A stretch of DNA of 64,000 nucleotides from Tamarix chinensis (GCA_030549775.1 CM060174.1:26602117-26666116); one strand, 5' to 3'; positions 38,501-48,616 are shown, counted from the first letter of the stretch. Notes: a model not told the origin generated them from the sequence alone. Made by a program: numbers and translations.

Positions 38501-40661
38501 ACAACATCATCTTAAGGCTTCCTTTCACATGAAAGACCTTGGATCTTTGCAGTATTTCTTGGGTCTGGAGGTTCAAACTACTTTATCAGGTACTTCGTAA
38601 CATCAGGATAAATATGCACAAGAAATTATTTCCTTGGCTTGAATTCAATCATGCAATCCATCTCTTACTCCTTTGGAAGTCAATCTCAAACTCTCTCGTG
38701 AGACGGGATCTTCTCCTTGATCCATCCCTATATTGACAACTAGTTGGGAGTTTGAATTACCTTACTATTACTCATTTTGACATCTCTTTTGTGGTTCAAC
38801 AAGTTAGGATCAGAGACATCTCTACCTAGCTTCTATTCATTGTATTACCCGCTATTTGAAGGGTACTTCGACTCATCTTTGTAGCTAAAGGGATATTGTG
38901 ATGCTTATTAGGCTAGTTGTGCCAATATCTGTTAGTCTGTTTTTGGATGGTGTATGTTTTTAGGTTATGCGCTCATTTCATGGAAGAGTAAGAAGCAAGA
39001 CAGGGTCTCTACGTCCTTCATCTAGTGTCAGTATAGCTGTGAGTACCTCTCCCCTACACCATCGTCGGTCATCTTCTCCACTAAGAGAATCTGCCACTAG
39101 CTTTTCGCTTTGTATACACTCGCACAATCATCTTGCCTCCTCATTCTTAGCCTCCAAAGCTGAAGCACGGGTTTCAAATATAAAGGTAGTATATCATCTA
39201 GAGGCCCAGATGTCCTTAGGATGGAAACAAGAGGGGAGTGTGGTAGGATCCAATTTATACCATGATGTTACATGCTTGATGCTTCCGAATATTGAGTACT
39301 ATAAGTTTGATTTCTTGTATAACATTTGTAACATTGCAGGGTCAGCTTATTAGCATTTCATCAAGCATTGGCAGATCAACCTCGAGATCCGTTGGTAGTT
39401 GCTGCATTTTGCCTTGCCCTCCACAATGGTGGATCCTTGATGGAATCAGTGCGCATAGCAAAGAGGATCTCTCAACCACATGACCCAGGCTTTAGTGAAT
39501 TGCTCAAAACAAGTGGTGCATGCACAACGGAAATTTTGATGGATGAGGTTGACAATTTGGCAGCATCCATTGAACTTGCACTGCATAGGATGACAGACAA
39601 GCATTTCGTCTCCCAAGCTATGGCCAAATATCCACAAGCACCTTATTCTGATCTGGTGAGAGTGCTTTTATTTAGCTAGTTTACTTGCTATCTATAGGTA
39701 ATCTGTTGACTTTAGGGACTTTCTTCATCTGTTGGTCAAATTATTAACCTAAGAGGGTGGCGTCTAATCCCAATAGAGATGGAAATGCTTATGGGCAATT
39801 AGTTCCCATATGTGATTTCATTTATAGGTTATAAACTATAAGCCTCTTTTTTTTCTCCTTAATATATGTAAGAAACTTATATGTGTATGTATATGTATTA
39901 AGGATGAAAAAGGAAAAAAAAAAGACAAGTATTTCGAATATATGTAGGCTCACCTTTTGTGGTAGGATGTTTTCGAAAGATTTTCATAATACCACATGAG
40001 GATTGCGGAGGGGTATGAGCTTGGAATCTATGGTACCCGGACTCTTAGTATTAACTTAGACTATGACCTCTTGGGTGATTGGCATATTTGGGACCGAGGC
40101 TTCTAAAGTAATTTATGTGGAGGACTAGACTCCAGCGTGTTTGTTTGGTATGGGGTTAATATGGAAAAAAAAGACATCCTCATATTTTACGTGTAGTATA
40201 TATTTTTTTGGGAACAACAAAAACAGTTTCAGGGAAAAACCCATTTTATTTCAAACTGATATCTGTAATGAGTATTACTCTGAACTTTTTTCTTCCATTA
40301 TAAATAAATTATATAAAATACCTAAAATACGAGGGTCTTTTGTTCCTACTTACACCATCCCTTCCCAAACGAGCACGTCTCTGACGGGGACTTATCTTAC
40401 GTGCATGTTTTTTCGCAGGTTTTCATTTCAATGGTAATGCAAGAAAGAGTAAGCAGGATTATCAGTTGCGTCAAAGCAGGAAAAGAGAGAGCATTTGGCC
40501 CGAAGCGAGGAAATAAGATCAACTATGATTCTTTGGCTTTAGGAGATTCACGTGAAGTGAGGCATATTTTGGCGAGGATTATTTTTGACACTGTTTACCC
40601 ACCGAACTTTAACAAGAACGAAATATCTGTGAACCGAATTGCATCAAATGTTGATAAATAA
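14560..40661 (+). CDS. Polynucleotide adenylyltransferase family protein (class II nucleotidyltransferase, bacterial PAP/CCA-enzyme type), 14 exons, 545 aa
   Basis: Exons read by splice sites and phase: 14560-14643, 14736-14826, 14916-15044, 15176-15273, 15841-15924, 16153-16286, 16460-16532, 16615-16660, 16759-16868, 16940-17047, 17157-17216, 25989-26050, 39340-39655, 40419-40661 (TAA). All introns are GT-AG and phases agree throughout. Visible motifs: LVGGCVRD (residues 107-114) and DFD (123-125), the nucleotide-binding and metal-binding head of class II nucleotidyltransferases; IVGRRF (144-149), resembling the signature that separates poly(A) polymerases from CCA-adding enzymes; RDFTING (201-207); [14 protein letters not shown] (248-261), the neck motif. 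Family knowledge: such enzymes add nucleotides to RNA 3' ends, and Arabidopsis has several of similar length. The N terminus (Arg/Ser/Pro-rich, few acids) could be an organelle transit peptide; this is inferred. Start is uncertain: the frame is open upstream only to a stop at 14437. Exon 4 has a second, nearby copy (15458-15546). Introns 11 and 12 are inflated by transposons. Confidence 0.9.
15184..15456 (+). repeat. Tandem duplication, copy 1 (contains exon 4)
   Basis: This 273-bp unit begins nine bases inside the coding sequence of exon 4 and runs through its 5' splice site and about 180 bp of intron. It is followed immediately by a second copy, with about eight differences between them (~97% identical). 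Copy 1 keeps the original acceptor (TGTAG at 15171-15175) and donor (GAG|GTAAGT), and is taken as the constitutive exon. Confidence 0.95.
15457..15729 (+). repeat. Tandem duplication, copy 2 (alternative or decoy exon 4')
   Basis: Second copy of the unit. Its exon part keeps the LVGGCVRD and DFD codons with one amino-acid change (Leu to Phe after LI) and the donor GAG|GTAAGT. The original acceptor was not copied. The AG at 15456-15457, formed at the duplication junction, gives an 89-nt exon (15458-15546). Joined to exon 3 in place of copy 1, it stays in frame and loses only Gly-Tyr-Glu. Joined after copy 1, it reads TGT ATC TAG and stops. The acceptor has a poor pyrimidine tract, so skipping may be the default. 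Confidence 0.9.
18100..19175. repeat. Two diverged tandem copies of an ~550-bp AAGGCRC-rich repeat in intron 11
   Basis: About 18120-18650 and 18660-19175 share the same order: CCTAGGTGAGG with AAGGCACA words, a GGGAAGGAA-GGGAGG stretch, ATAAATACRRTAA, then GGAAGATCAAAAGC-like sequence and a CTTAGGY-rich end. No coding potential. Class unknown. Confidence 0.55.
19180..19470. repeat. Dispersed 'ATCGG/ATATT' repeat, copy 1
   Basis: Begins with GTCGCAATTGCGGTTGC-like sequence and continues with iterated AAATATTNGTAAATATTG and TGATATATCGCTGATAAATA, ending in GATATCTAATTATTTGGGTG. Two further copies lie in intron 12 (33010-33335 and 34028-34330). No coding potential. Confidence 0.7.
20270..20980 (-). 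pseudogene. hAT-superfamily transposase remnant
   Basis: Translating the minus strand across several stops and frameshifts gives hAT-like pieces in order: WKIETKFA followed by VVDNATS (the VDNA region of plant hAT transposases), a lysine-rich middle, and [16 protein letters not shown] near the end (compare the FDKYWSE...MAIAxILDPR block). The gene is dead and fragmentary. It lies inside intron 11, antisense to the host gene. Confidence 0.6.
21320..21850 (+). pseudogene. LINE (L1-type) reverse-transcriptase C-terminal fragment
   Basis: Broken frames on the plus strand give, in LINE order: [11 protein letters not shown] (from FADD), [26 protein letters not shown] then LIDKI, SFLWSS, and [13 protein letters not shown] after a frameshift. 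These match the plant L1 RT thumb/connection region. Multiple stops and frameshifts show it is inactive. Confidence 0.7.
22142..22539 (-). pseudogene. LINE zf-RVT (C-terminal zinc-binding) fragment
   Basis: The minus strand encodes [13 protein letters not shown]...[19 protein letters not shown], then, after a stop and frame change, [18 protein letters not shown] and NIWSSLRV. This is the plant LINE zf-RVT pattern with Cys, His and Cys ligands. It points opposite to the LINE fragment at 21320-21850, so two LINE pieces face each other. Confidence 0.75.
22869..23108. mobile_element. Tourist/PIF-Harbinger-type MITE, 240 bp, TAA target duplication
   Basis: Left end GTGCTCGTTTGG and right end (reverse complement) GGGCTTGTTTGG open an imperfect terminal inverted repeat of about 50 bp containing GGGGGTAATAG and GGTGTAATAGGGG. 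The element is flanked by TAA (22866-22868 and 23109-23111), the usual Harbinger target. The AT-rich interior has no coding. Confidence 0.8.
23234..25241 (-). mobile_element. Ty3/gypsy chromovirus remnant: RNase H, integrase, chromodomain
   Basis: Minus-strand frames in pol order: RNase H (25160-24690; [46 protein letters not shown]); integrase zinc finger (about 24560-24380; H-H then CDTCQRQ); integrase core (24345-23863; [32 protein letters not shown]); integrase C-terminus (23805-23416); chromodomain (23431-23234; [21 protein letters not shown]). The chromodomain places it among plant chromoviruses, perhaps Reina-like. A TAG interrupts the integrase before VWDD, and frames shift near 23830 and 23420. 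gag, protease and most of RT are gone. Confidence 0.92.
25180..25700 (-). mobile_element. LTR/leader-like segment fused to RNase H by deletion
   Basis: Reading the minus strand, a stretch with a TATATATA box and GAGGGCTAGGGTGCTAG runs straight into RNase H coding ([13 protein letters not shown]) without gag, protease or RT. The phrase GGTAATGATAGGCCA near 25580 resembles the end of the chromodomain frame (GGTATTGATAGGCCA), so this may be LTR-proximal sequence of a related chromovirus. Interpretation tentative. Confidence 0.4.
26051..29615. other. First part of intron 12: no gene, simple repeats
   Basis: AT-rich intron sequence with a C-run and (GAA)n near 26366-26420 and (GA)n at about 28703-28728. 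I found no domain or element boundary I could defend. Confidence 0.5.
29620..30762 (+). pseudogene. Ty3/gypsy RT-RNase H remnant, part 1
   Basis: Decayed plus-strand frames follow gypsy [37 protein letters not shown] with [24 protein letters not shown], then HRFLGL interrupted by a MITE at 30289, and [15 protein letters not shown] (RNase H start). The second part resumes at about 34335, beyond a 3.2-kb insertion. Confidence 0.75.
30289..30516. mobile_element. hAT-type MITE, 228 bp, 8-bp target duplication GTTTAACC
   Basis: Terminal inverted repeat TAGGGCTGTAAACGAGCC / TAGGGTTGTAAATAAGC. Flanks GTTTAACC at 30281-30288 and 30517-30524 are identical, as expected for hAT. Its interior is rich in ACGAGCCGA-type words typical of plant hAT MITEs. 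It cuts the gypsy RT frame between GFN and KYYW. Confidence 0.92.
30763..34003 (-). mobile_element. Probable solo LTR-like element, ~3.2 kb, inside the gypsy remnant
   Basis: Starts TGTGACACTCC and ends near GGGTATTGTA, degraded versions of the ends seen in the long LTR elements elsewhere in the window. The length is also similar. A G-rich block (33500-33900) matches the reverse complement of a C/T-rich LTR block. Gypsy coding continues on both sides, supporting insertion. The 5-bp flanks (CATGG and AATAG) agree at only three positions, so the boundary is tentative. An ATCGG repeat copy sits inside. Confidence 0.5.
33010..33335. repeat. Dispersed 'ATCGG/ATATT' repeat, copy 2
   Basis: Best preserved copy: GCGGTCGCAGTCGCG, GATATTTTATATGCTGCGG, iterated ATATCGGYAAATATCGG, CTGATATATCGCCGATAAAT, ending GATATTTAATTATATGG. 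Same order as the copies at 19180 and 34028. Confidence 0.75.
34028..34330. repeat. Dispersed 'ATCGG/ATATT' repeat, copy 3
   Basis: GTAGTTGCGGATTTGGTC, GATATTTTATATGCTGTG, a poly-T run, CCGATATATCCTGATAAAT, ending GATATTTAATTCTATGG. Lies between the 3.2-kb element and the resumed gypsy frame. Confidence 0.7.
34335..34930 (+). pseudogene. Ty3/gypsy RNase H-integrase remnant, part 2
   Basis: Frames resume with [21 protein letters not shown] and LSCCE (end of RNase H; compare YNFDIxYKPGxENxxADALSR), then [20 protein letters not shown] and LMKYAHF (integrase; compare DFIEGLP and LTKYAHF). Together with 29620-30762 this is one gypsy pol split by later insertions. Confidence 0.7.
34943..39060 (+). 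mobile_element. Ty1/copia retrotransposon, degenerate and 3'-truncated
   Basis: Likely 5' LTR about 34943-35181, followed by a primer-binding site TGGTATTAGAGCC (35182-35194). Coding in copia order: gag UBN2 region (35584-36063; [35 protein letters not shown]); two zinc knuckles (about 36185-36290) with Tyr where His is expected; protease FSGATNHM with the catalytic Asp replaced (36440); GAG-pre-integrase [17 protein letters not shown] (36849); integrase core (37040-37350); RT (38010-38330; [14 protein letters not shown]; then [13 protein letters not shown] at about 38537); RNase H (38935-39030; [18 protein letters not shown]). Many stops. No 3' LTR before host exon 13. Confidence 0.9.
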
Positions 40662-40750
40662 CAAGGTCTGATGTTGGTACGTCAATATGGATATTCCTTG
40701 TGTCATCTTAATTGATATATCATATTTTGGGAAAAAATTTTTGTCAATGA

Positions 40751-40756
40751 AATAAA
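40751..40756 (+). terminator. Candidate poly(A) signal AATAAA
   Basis: A canonical AATAAA lies 90 bp after the TAA of the nucleotidyltransferase gene, in a T-rich 3' region suitable for cleavage and polyadenylation. Plants tolerate many variants, so this is only the best-looking candidate. Confidence 0.45.
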
Positions 40757-40761
40757 ATGGG

Positions 40762-41243
40762 TTATATTAATATTTATCATATATTCTTACTTTTTATATT
40801 TACAATAATATTATAAAAGGAGAATGATTTTATTAAAAAAAAGGAGAGATTATTATCATATAATATATAAAAAAAAGTTTGAGAATAATGTAGTCAAGAA
40901 ATGTAGCCTTGGCAGGCCCAAAGTCCGTCGGGAGCCGCCAAATTTTCTTAGGATAGACGAGGAGCAAAGTTGACCCCTTCTGGGCGTTCGTTCTGCTTGA
41001 TGCTCCCTTCATCCGCAGATGAAAGTTAGCATGGAACTGCGTGGGGCGGAGGTTTAAAGGGAAAGGAAAGTAAGGAGTCGGGAGGGAATCGGTGGCCCAA
41101 ACTTATTTTGACCGAGAAGCAACAAAAGAGCCTGCAATATTTGGGCACGTCTAAGTTTGACCTGGACGGGCCCCTACTACATAAATAATTGCTCGTCAAA
41201 CTCTCATACGATGGCCTATAGTGGCTGCATGAATAATTATAGG
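40762..41243. other. 3' flank of the nucleotidyltransferase gene
   Basis: AT-rich up to about 40890, then a GC-richer stretch (40900-41200) with no coding frame. I recognise nothing in it. The outer nested LTR element begins at 41249. Confidence 0.45.
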
Positions 41244-44080
41244 GGAGTTATCACATCCTCATTTTTACAACAGAAAAATTTTACTTTAAAAATCTTGCAA
41301 AACTTGAAAATTAATAAATATTTAGAAAAAATAGCGTATTAGTGCAACACCTACATATAATAGATGCCAACTGTATATAAAGATGACAAATCAAACTAAT
41401 CAACTATGTGAGGAAAATCATACCAAAGTACCATGCTCAAATTATAGAAAACTAAAGTACAATGTAACTCTAAACTCTAGTCCATCAAGGACTATTTAAA
41501 GTCTTTGGATATCTATGCTCTCAAAGCACATGCTCGATGTGAGGCTGGCTAATTACTGACCATCCCTAAAAAATTATATATGACTCTTTGTTCGTGGAAA
41601 GGAGCAAATGACCAAGCAAATGGGCACATTAGTACGTTTCGTACCGAGCAAGCTAAGTTACCTCCTCAATGGAGTTACCAACACATAAGATTCTAGTATA
41701 ATATACAAGTCATACTAACATTTTTATGTATACTTCATATAAATAGGATACATGCTTTATTATAGTCACATTAGACATAGGAAGTTTATACCATACATTA
41801 CTCATCATGCTTGACACTATAGTACTAGATGATGATATACAACTGCAAATAGAATGTCCAGCTAATGGTAAGACTTTATTCATCGAAGCACATAATTTCT
41901 CCATAGGCCATTTTCTACGTCCTTAATTTCTAGTAGGTCATTTATATATAAGCCATTATTTCTATTTCCATTTCTTTCTTTTACTTTTCTAAGTCATTAT
42001 TCAAATACTCATCTCAATTACTATCATTGAGCGATGAATTATACACCACCCTATGGTCTCACATACCATGGAAGTTTATCCAAATCAAAGGATATAAAGT
42101 TTAGGCCGAAGTCAAGTAACCACCAATGGACATAAGTTCAGCCCAAAGCCAAAATTACCTAGGTAACCAAACCCTTTAGTATCAATATACCCTATCACAT
42201 CATTAGTGTTTAGATTAGGTAAGGCATCAGGATCTACTAAGATCCTACCCGAATGCAAAGCCCAAAGGCACCAATAACGCCCGAAGGCAGACTAATCCGC
42301 AATAGATAAATGAGGATTAGGTAACCCATATCCATGCAAAACTTGATTATTTTTCTCTTTAAGTGGTTAGTATGTTATTCTTGAGGTTACATGATCACAC
42401 AAGACCCATACAATATGCAAGCAAGACATTCACATACTCATTTCATATTAACCATTACTATTCCTAACTATGTGTGGGGTTTCTATTAAATTTTACTTAA
42501 TATTAATCGAGTCCATTAGATTAATCAATCTAAGATAAAGTCCAGAGTTCATCACCTCCTTTATTTGGGTTTACCCATCAAGGCCTTTACAACATCCATT
42601 GAGTATGTTGTGAGTCATGATATATTTAATCCATCCATTAGGTTATTAATCTATGTTAACATATGTATTTCACTCATTAAATAGTCATATAGTAGTGTTA
42701 GATATAGTCTCAAAGCATATCTAAGGAAGAAGATCAAATTCACACAATTTGGTTGAACTAGTTGATTGGTTTTGTAACACCCCCAATATTTGAATCAAAA
42801 AATTTCATTTCAAAGACAATGATGATGCATTTGAAAAGCAAAATATAGGAATGTTACCGCCATAGCAATCATGAAAGATTTGTGATAATTACTTAGCCCA
42901 TGCTTGATGTAAGGTAAAACGAAACAATGAATAAAATAATGATTGCTCATAATATTAATACAATAATACAAGATGATAAAAATTGAGAAAAATACTATAG
43001 ATAGAAGGAGTATGAGAGTTTACAAATCCAAATATAGAGAATCAAAGTTAAGAGTTTAAATAATTGAAAGAATAAAAACTTTCCAACACATTAGGTAAAA
43101 TGCCTCTAGCCGGCTAGTTTAACTCTTAGCATAAACATAAATCTATAACCCTAAGCAATAATTAGCTACTGTCCCACATCATCACCCTCAACATACTCTA
43201 ACTGAGAGTCATAATCTTAAAAATTTTCCTCTACTCCTTGGATTAGAATTTAGATCATCACAGTAACCACACAAGTGCAGTATCAGTATAGTGAAGAACT
43301 GGTAAAACATACTACCTAAAAAATAGTAAGGTTTATACAACACATTAAATTCGCATAGTAGCATGGTGATAAGCATACCAATATAAATTAACACTTAGGC
43401 TCATGGTAGTAATTCAATAATGAATTCATGCATGGAAACCATGGAAGAATAATTAATATGGGAAATGTGACAAAGTCCACACAATGTAAACCATATTTTT
43501 CTTTTTTCCTTTAGTGACACATAATTTATAGTTATTAAGATAGTTTGTTTAACCATACTTAGTTCTCCACTATGAACAAAAGTTATGGCAGCAAATAAAT
43601 ACAATGTGATACTATACCCACCACATTAGGTCAGGATATATCGAAGGGGCTTTTCTTTTGGGAACCAACCATACATCGAGTGCACCTGTTGTGAAAGCTA
43701 ACACTAATTAGGATACCACACCCATCACACATGGTTGAAGTACATCAAGGGGGCTTGTACTGGGATGCCTCACCTACCACACCTTAAATACCTCCACCAT
43801 GAGGGCTAAAAAGCTAGATACTACACTTGTCTAAGCGATGGACAAAACAAAGTTCCAGGGGGCTTTTACATGGGATACCTCAACCACCTATATGGGACAT
43901 CGATGCCATGCCGACTTGTCACAATATAATCCTATACTTTAAAGATATGTGCATACCCCTACCAACTACAACCCCGTATAGAAGAAAATAGGTACTTAGT
44001 GATAGATACAAACCATAGGGCAGTCCACCCATTAACTCCTGGTTAGCTACCCGAGAGTTAGAGAAAAAAGCTCGAACGAC

Positions 44081-45892
44081 TGGTGTGACCGTAGCCGGCA
44101 CACAATTTAAACCCTCTTGTTGTCAATTGTAGCACTGGTAAATAAGGGTATCGTTCTAGCCGGGGATTGAGAGGGCTCACCTCTATTTAACTAGCTTGGA
44201 AATAAAACTAAAACTAAAACTAAAAATCCTAAATAACACAGAATAAATAAATAAGAAAAATATTAATGAGGGTTATAAAAAAAATAATAAAAGGAGTAAA
44301 TAAAATAAAGTTAACTAATAACAATAAAAATAACGAAAAATAATGGGAAACCGCAGATATGAGAAATATGTTAGGGAAATAAAAATCCACCACTAGGTTA
44401 TGTAGTAATATAATATTTATTTCTAAGTCATCCTTTAATTATGAGAAAGAGATCGACCAAGTTGCACACCAAAAGCAGGTTTATACACCTTATATTACTT
44501 CTCTTAATTAATTAATACGACAAAGCGCCAATATTAATCCTATTAAATACTAGCAGTATAGCAGTAACAAGCGGCTCCTATATTTAACTAGATTTAATGC
44601 ATTAAGTGTAAGTGGAAGGCTATCAATCTAAGTACCCAAACTAGTACAAAAAGCATGTCTAGCTGTATTTCCTTTCCTTGACCCACACGTATCGAAACGT
44701 TTTACCACTTCGGTTAGAATCACAAAACGATTAGGTGAATTGTTATCTAACCTAGTTGCAATTTATACATATAAATTCTAGTATATTTAGATGGCCACCT
44801 AGCAGGCAAATAATCCTACATACTGTCACTTATGAGGACCCAGAACAAGGCATGCACCAAATAAACTATACTTGACAGAATCATACATATAAATGATAGC
44901 AATTAACATAGAGTCAAGAAACAATCTCAGGAAACAAAGAAAATAAAATTATAATTCAAACCATAGTCTAGGGTTTCAATTCATTCCCTAATAATAAATA
45001 ATCAGCCACTCATAATTAAAGAATTAATTACACAGAAATATATATCTAAAATATAAATTAAAAATAAGAGAAAGAAATAACCGGAATTAATGTTGGATAA
45101 AAGATCAAGAATTTATTCAGATAAAAATTAATTTTATCTGAAATAAATTCTACTGGTATAAATTTCCTCTAATTTTTCTTCCTTCTCGGCCTTTATTTCT
45201 ATGCACTATTTCTTTTCTTTCTTTTTTTTTCCTCGCTGACGCTGACTGGTTGCTGCTGCATTGCCTCGAATCCCGTGCCGCTGCGTCTGTCCTTTGCGGC
45301 TCTGCCTGTGTTGAGGCTCCGACCTGTGCCTTGATTTCTGTCCTTTGCTGTTAGCCCAAGCCGTGAAGGCTCTCCTAGGCTCTCCCGCTCTGCGGCCTTT
45401 CTCAGAGTCCTATATTTATAACCTACGGCCCTCCTTTTTACTTCCGTGTTGTGCCCCACCTTTCCACGTTAGCCCTGCTGACTTTTCTTCATCTATTTTC
45501 GTTGGCTGACTCAGCCCTTGCTGAGCTCGCCCGCCTTCATTTCTTTTTGTTTCGTGTGTCCATCTTAGCGTCTCCATCCTCTTCTTCGTTTCATTTGTTT
45601 CCAGGCCTTTGGGCCTTCGGCCTTTGGCCGTTGGTCCAAAGGTCGAAATCCTTTTTTTATTTATTTTCTTTTATTTAAAAATAAAACCTATAAAATAAAA
45701 TTCAATAAATATTAATAAATAATATTTTATTCTAAATTTACTTAATTTATATCATTTTAACTCAAATAATAAAATTTATGCAATTTTTACCACTTAAGAA
45801 TAAAACAATAATTATTCCCCTAAATTAGTTAAATAAACTACCAAAAACTAAAATTATAAGGGTATAAAATGTGTTAGAATATGAACTCATCA
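44081..45892 (-). mobile_element. 1.8-kb solo LTR inside E0 (TSD ACGAC)
   Basis: Begins TGGTGTGACC and ends CATCA (TG...CA). Flanks ACGAC at 44076-44080 and 45893-45897 are identical. The sister copy E2 has an uninterrupted site here (near 53235-53285). On the minus strand it opens TGATGAGTTCATATT and ATTTTATACCC, and has a TATA box (TATAAATATA, reverse at about 45410-45420), so it is oriented minus. Different family from the E elements. No coding; the lysine/arginine-rich open frame at 45199-45459 is compositional. Confidence 0.85.
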
Positions 45893-46811
45893 ACGACATC
45901 ATATTCCATTATTATGCATTTTCAAGTGATATCACAAATCACATATAAAGCCCACAAAAAATACAATTAGGTGTTTCCAAGTGATTACACAAAAAACAAT
46001 TAAATTCTAAATTTAACCAAAATTAATGTTTCCAAGTGATTACACCAAACACAACACAAGACATAAAAACCACCATTTGGGTGTTTAGAAATGAAACTAA
46101 ACTTAACCAACTCAATCTCAGTTATCATCATTGCAATTCTTATTAATTCCCGATCAATTTTGATTGAAATAACAATTTAAATGTTGTAAACACATGAAGG
46201 TATTAACACAAGAGGCCCAAAAGAGTATAAATAATTAGCAATCGAACTATACGACATATATGCGGATCATTCAAGCGATATTTAGGAACAATTGATTGGT
46301 CTAGTCATACTAAACTTGACCCAAAATAACATCGGTGGATTAATTGACTAGTTGGTCTCACCAACTGACTATTCATAGGAAATCAGTCGATGGGTTTAGT
46401 CCAATCGGTTGATGGGTTTAAGTAGATACTAGATTAATATGGTTGTAGTGTCACTAGTCAATGGGTTTAGTGAACCAATCGATTGTCCATAGAAACCAGT
46501 TGGCTAGTTTATCAAACTAATCGATTGATCTCATAACCAACCAATCTAAATTTTCAAATGTGTGATTACTTGCACAACCAGTTGATGGGTTCAATGAACC
46601 GATCTATTGGTTTGGGTAAAAGATCACTCAAACTTGCGATGCATACACCTAAAACTTACCAAACTTTACCATACTAATCCTAGTATGATGTTGCACACAT
46701 AGAATTATATGGATATTTGATAATGTAGGCATTTAAATGAATCAGACTCAAATTTCCCATTAATGCATAAAATTAGAGAAACCTAACAATGATTTAACTT
46801 TAGAAAGAAAT

Positions 46812-47107
46812 TATAATACCCCAATTTGAGCAGAGTGCTATAAGGATTGATTTGGCTACCTATATCAACATGGTATACCATTATTTTAATGCTTACATCC
46901 TAAAGAACTCCATAGTTAAGCGTGCTGGCTGTGGTGAAATTTTAGGATGGGTGACCCTTCTAGGAAGTTTCATAAAATTTCTCAGGAAGTGCGTGAGTGA
47001 GGATAAAGCGTGCTGAAAGAACTCGTGTTGATATGTGAGACCAAATAATCAATCCAAAAGCACTCCAAGGTAGCCCTCGTGTGTTTGTATCGACTCGGGG
47101 TGTTACA
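46812..47107 (+). mobile_element. Cassandra TRIM solo LTR (5S-carrying), TSD GAAAT
   Basis: 296 bp, starting TATAATACCCC (from TGTAATACCCC) and ending CGGGGTGTTACA. Identical flanks GAAAT at 46807-46811 and 47108-47112. It contains a 5S rRNA-like block, which is the hallmark of Cassandra terminal-repeat retrotransposons in miniature. After the 5S block come the typical GTGCGTGAGTGAGGA and GAACTCGTGTTG stretches. It is inserted in E0. Confidence 0.93.
46865..46975 (+). ncRNA. 5S rRNA-derived segment within the Cassandra LTR
   Basis: Matches plant 5S rRNA in order: ATACCA...TTAATGC...ATCC, AAGAACTCC, AGTTAAGCGTGCTGG (A-box region, from 46914) and AGGATGGGTGACC (C-box region, 46944-46956), then GGAAGT. 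Several positions differ, and the 3' end diverges. This is LTR promoter material, not a functional 5S gene. Confidence 0.85.
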
Positions 47108-48608
47108 GAAATTATACCACATGCCTAAATTCTAGAATACAATTGGACCATGCTCACACAAAACACACCAAGAACATGGAACCTTATTAAGCAACATTAC
47201 CTCATTCATATTAAAGATAATAATATCTTATCTTGAAGCATTTATTCTATCACAAGACTCCTTGATGACTATCTATTAGGACCTTGATTCCTAAGAGAAT
47301 CAAAGTTAAAACCATTAAAATCATCTTTCAAAACTCCATTAAAATTCTAGGAATAATTAGAAGGAAAAAAAAGTGAACATGACACAATCCAACCTTTTCT
47401 CATAAAAAATATGATAAGGAAAAAGAAGTTGAAATCCTCAACCTTTCTCAGACCTTCATCCTTTCTTGTTTAATAAAAATAAGGTAGAAATAAAGCTAAT
47501 ATTAGAAGAAGAAAACGGAGACAATGCTCAACCAAGGAAGGAAGGAAGCTATATCAAGCCTTTGTTTTTTTTTTATAGAGAGAAGAAAGGGAATAATGAA
47601 GGAATTCTCATACTTAGGAACATTTTCCACCAAGAAAAGGGAGAAAAAAGTACGAACAACAAGTGAGCGATGAAAATAGATTAGGAATGGAGGGTATAGA
47701 CGTGAGGGCTAGTCAACATTTATAGGTGAAAGGGAGATAAGACTGATATAGTTGAGTGTGGGCAACCAAGAGGTAAAGATAAATATGATGGGGTGATGGA
47801 GGTTGAGTGTAGTTAGGAAGGGGCATGGTAGTAGATTAGTGTAATACCCCATATTTTTGTAAAGTGTTGAATGAGAAATTATGCTAATTTTAGAATTTGA
47901 TTTTGATTTAGCATTATGCTTTGGTTTGAGGCAAAGTTGGATTTAAAATGGGGTTGGACAATTAAATTGACAATTAAATTAAATAAGTTTTCAGGAGAAC
48001 CGATAGACTGGTTCCATGAACCGATTGATTGGTTCATCATTTTAGCAAAATGGTTTTTACTCAACCAAACTGATCAAATGGTTAGAGAACTGATCGACTG
48101 GTCTGTAGAACAGTTGACTGCTGAGCCAAATCTACCAATTAGTTTGTCGAGCTGGGCATAATTTTAAAACTCAAATTTTCAAAAAAAATTCTTCTATTGA
48201 ATGGAAATTTGTTAACCCATGCCGAATTGTTCTTAAGATATTCTTAGCCTTTTTCATGATACATTTGGCCTGAAAATACTACCTTAGATCAATCTAAGGA
48301 GTCAATTGGTACAATTGAGGGGGGGGGGATGACCTTAGCTTTGTATTCTTCCACCTCTCTCCTTTGCACATTTATGAGATCATTACTTTAATCTCAAACT
48401 CTATTTTGCTTAGTTTAGAGATTCTTTTCACATTGGCATTCTATTTTCCCCTTTTATGTATTGCATTTATGGACCGATTGACTTAAATTTTTCTAGAATC
48501 ACTATTTGAGCTCCGAAGGATAAGTTAGCATATGTTGGACAAAATTTACCTGTTTAACTTGAATTCAAATGATAAGACCACACCTATGAATTATATCAAT
48601 TTGTTGGC

Positions 48609-48616
48609 TATAAATA
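48609..48616 (+). promoter_or_regulatory. TATA box of E1
   Basis: TATAAATA in a GGCTATAAATAACCC context, about 770 bp into E1. The reverse-oriented sister E-out keeps the same box at 60315-60322, supporting it as the LTR promoter. Confidence 0.55.

Noticed and set aside
46865..46975. A functional 5S rRNA gene
   Set aside because: It is diverged at many positions, lacks the 3' end and terminator of a 5S unit, and sits inside an LTR with target duplications.
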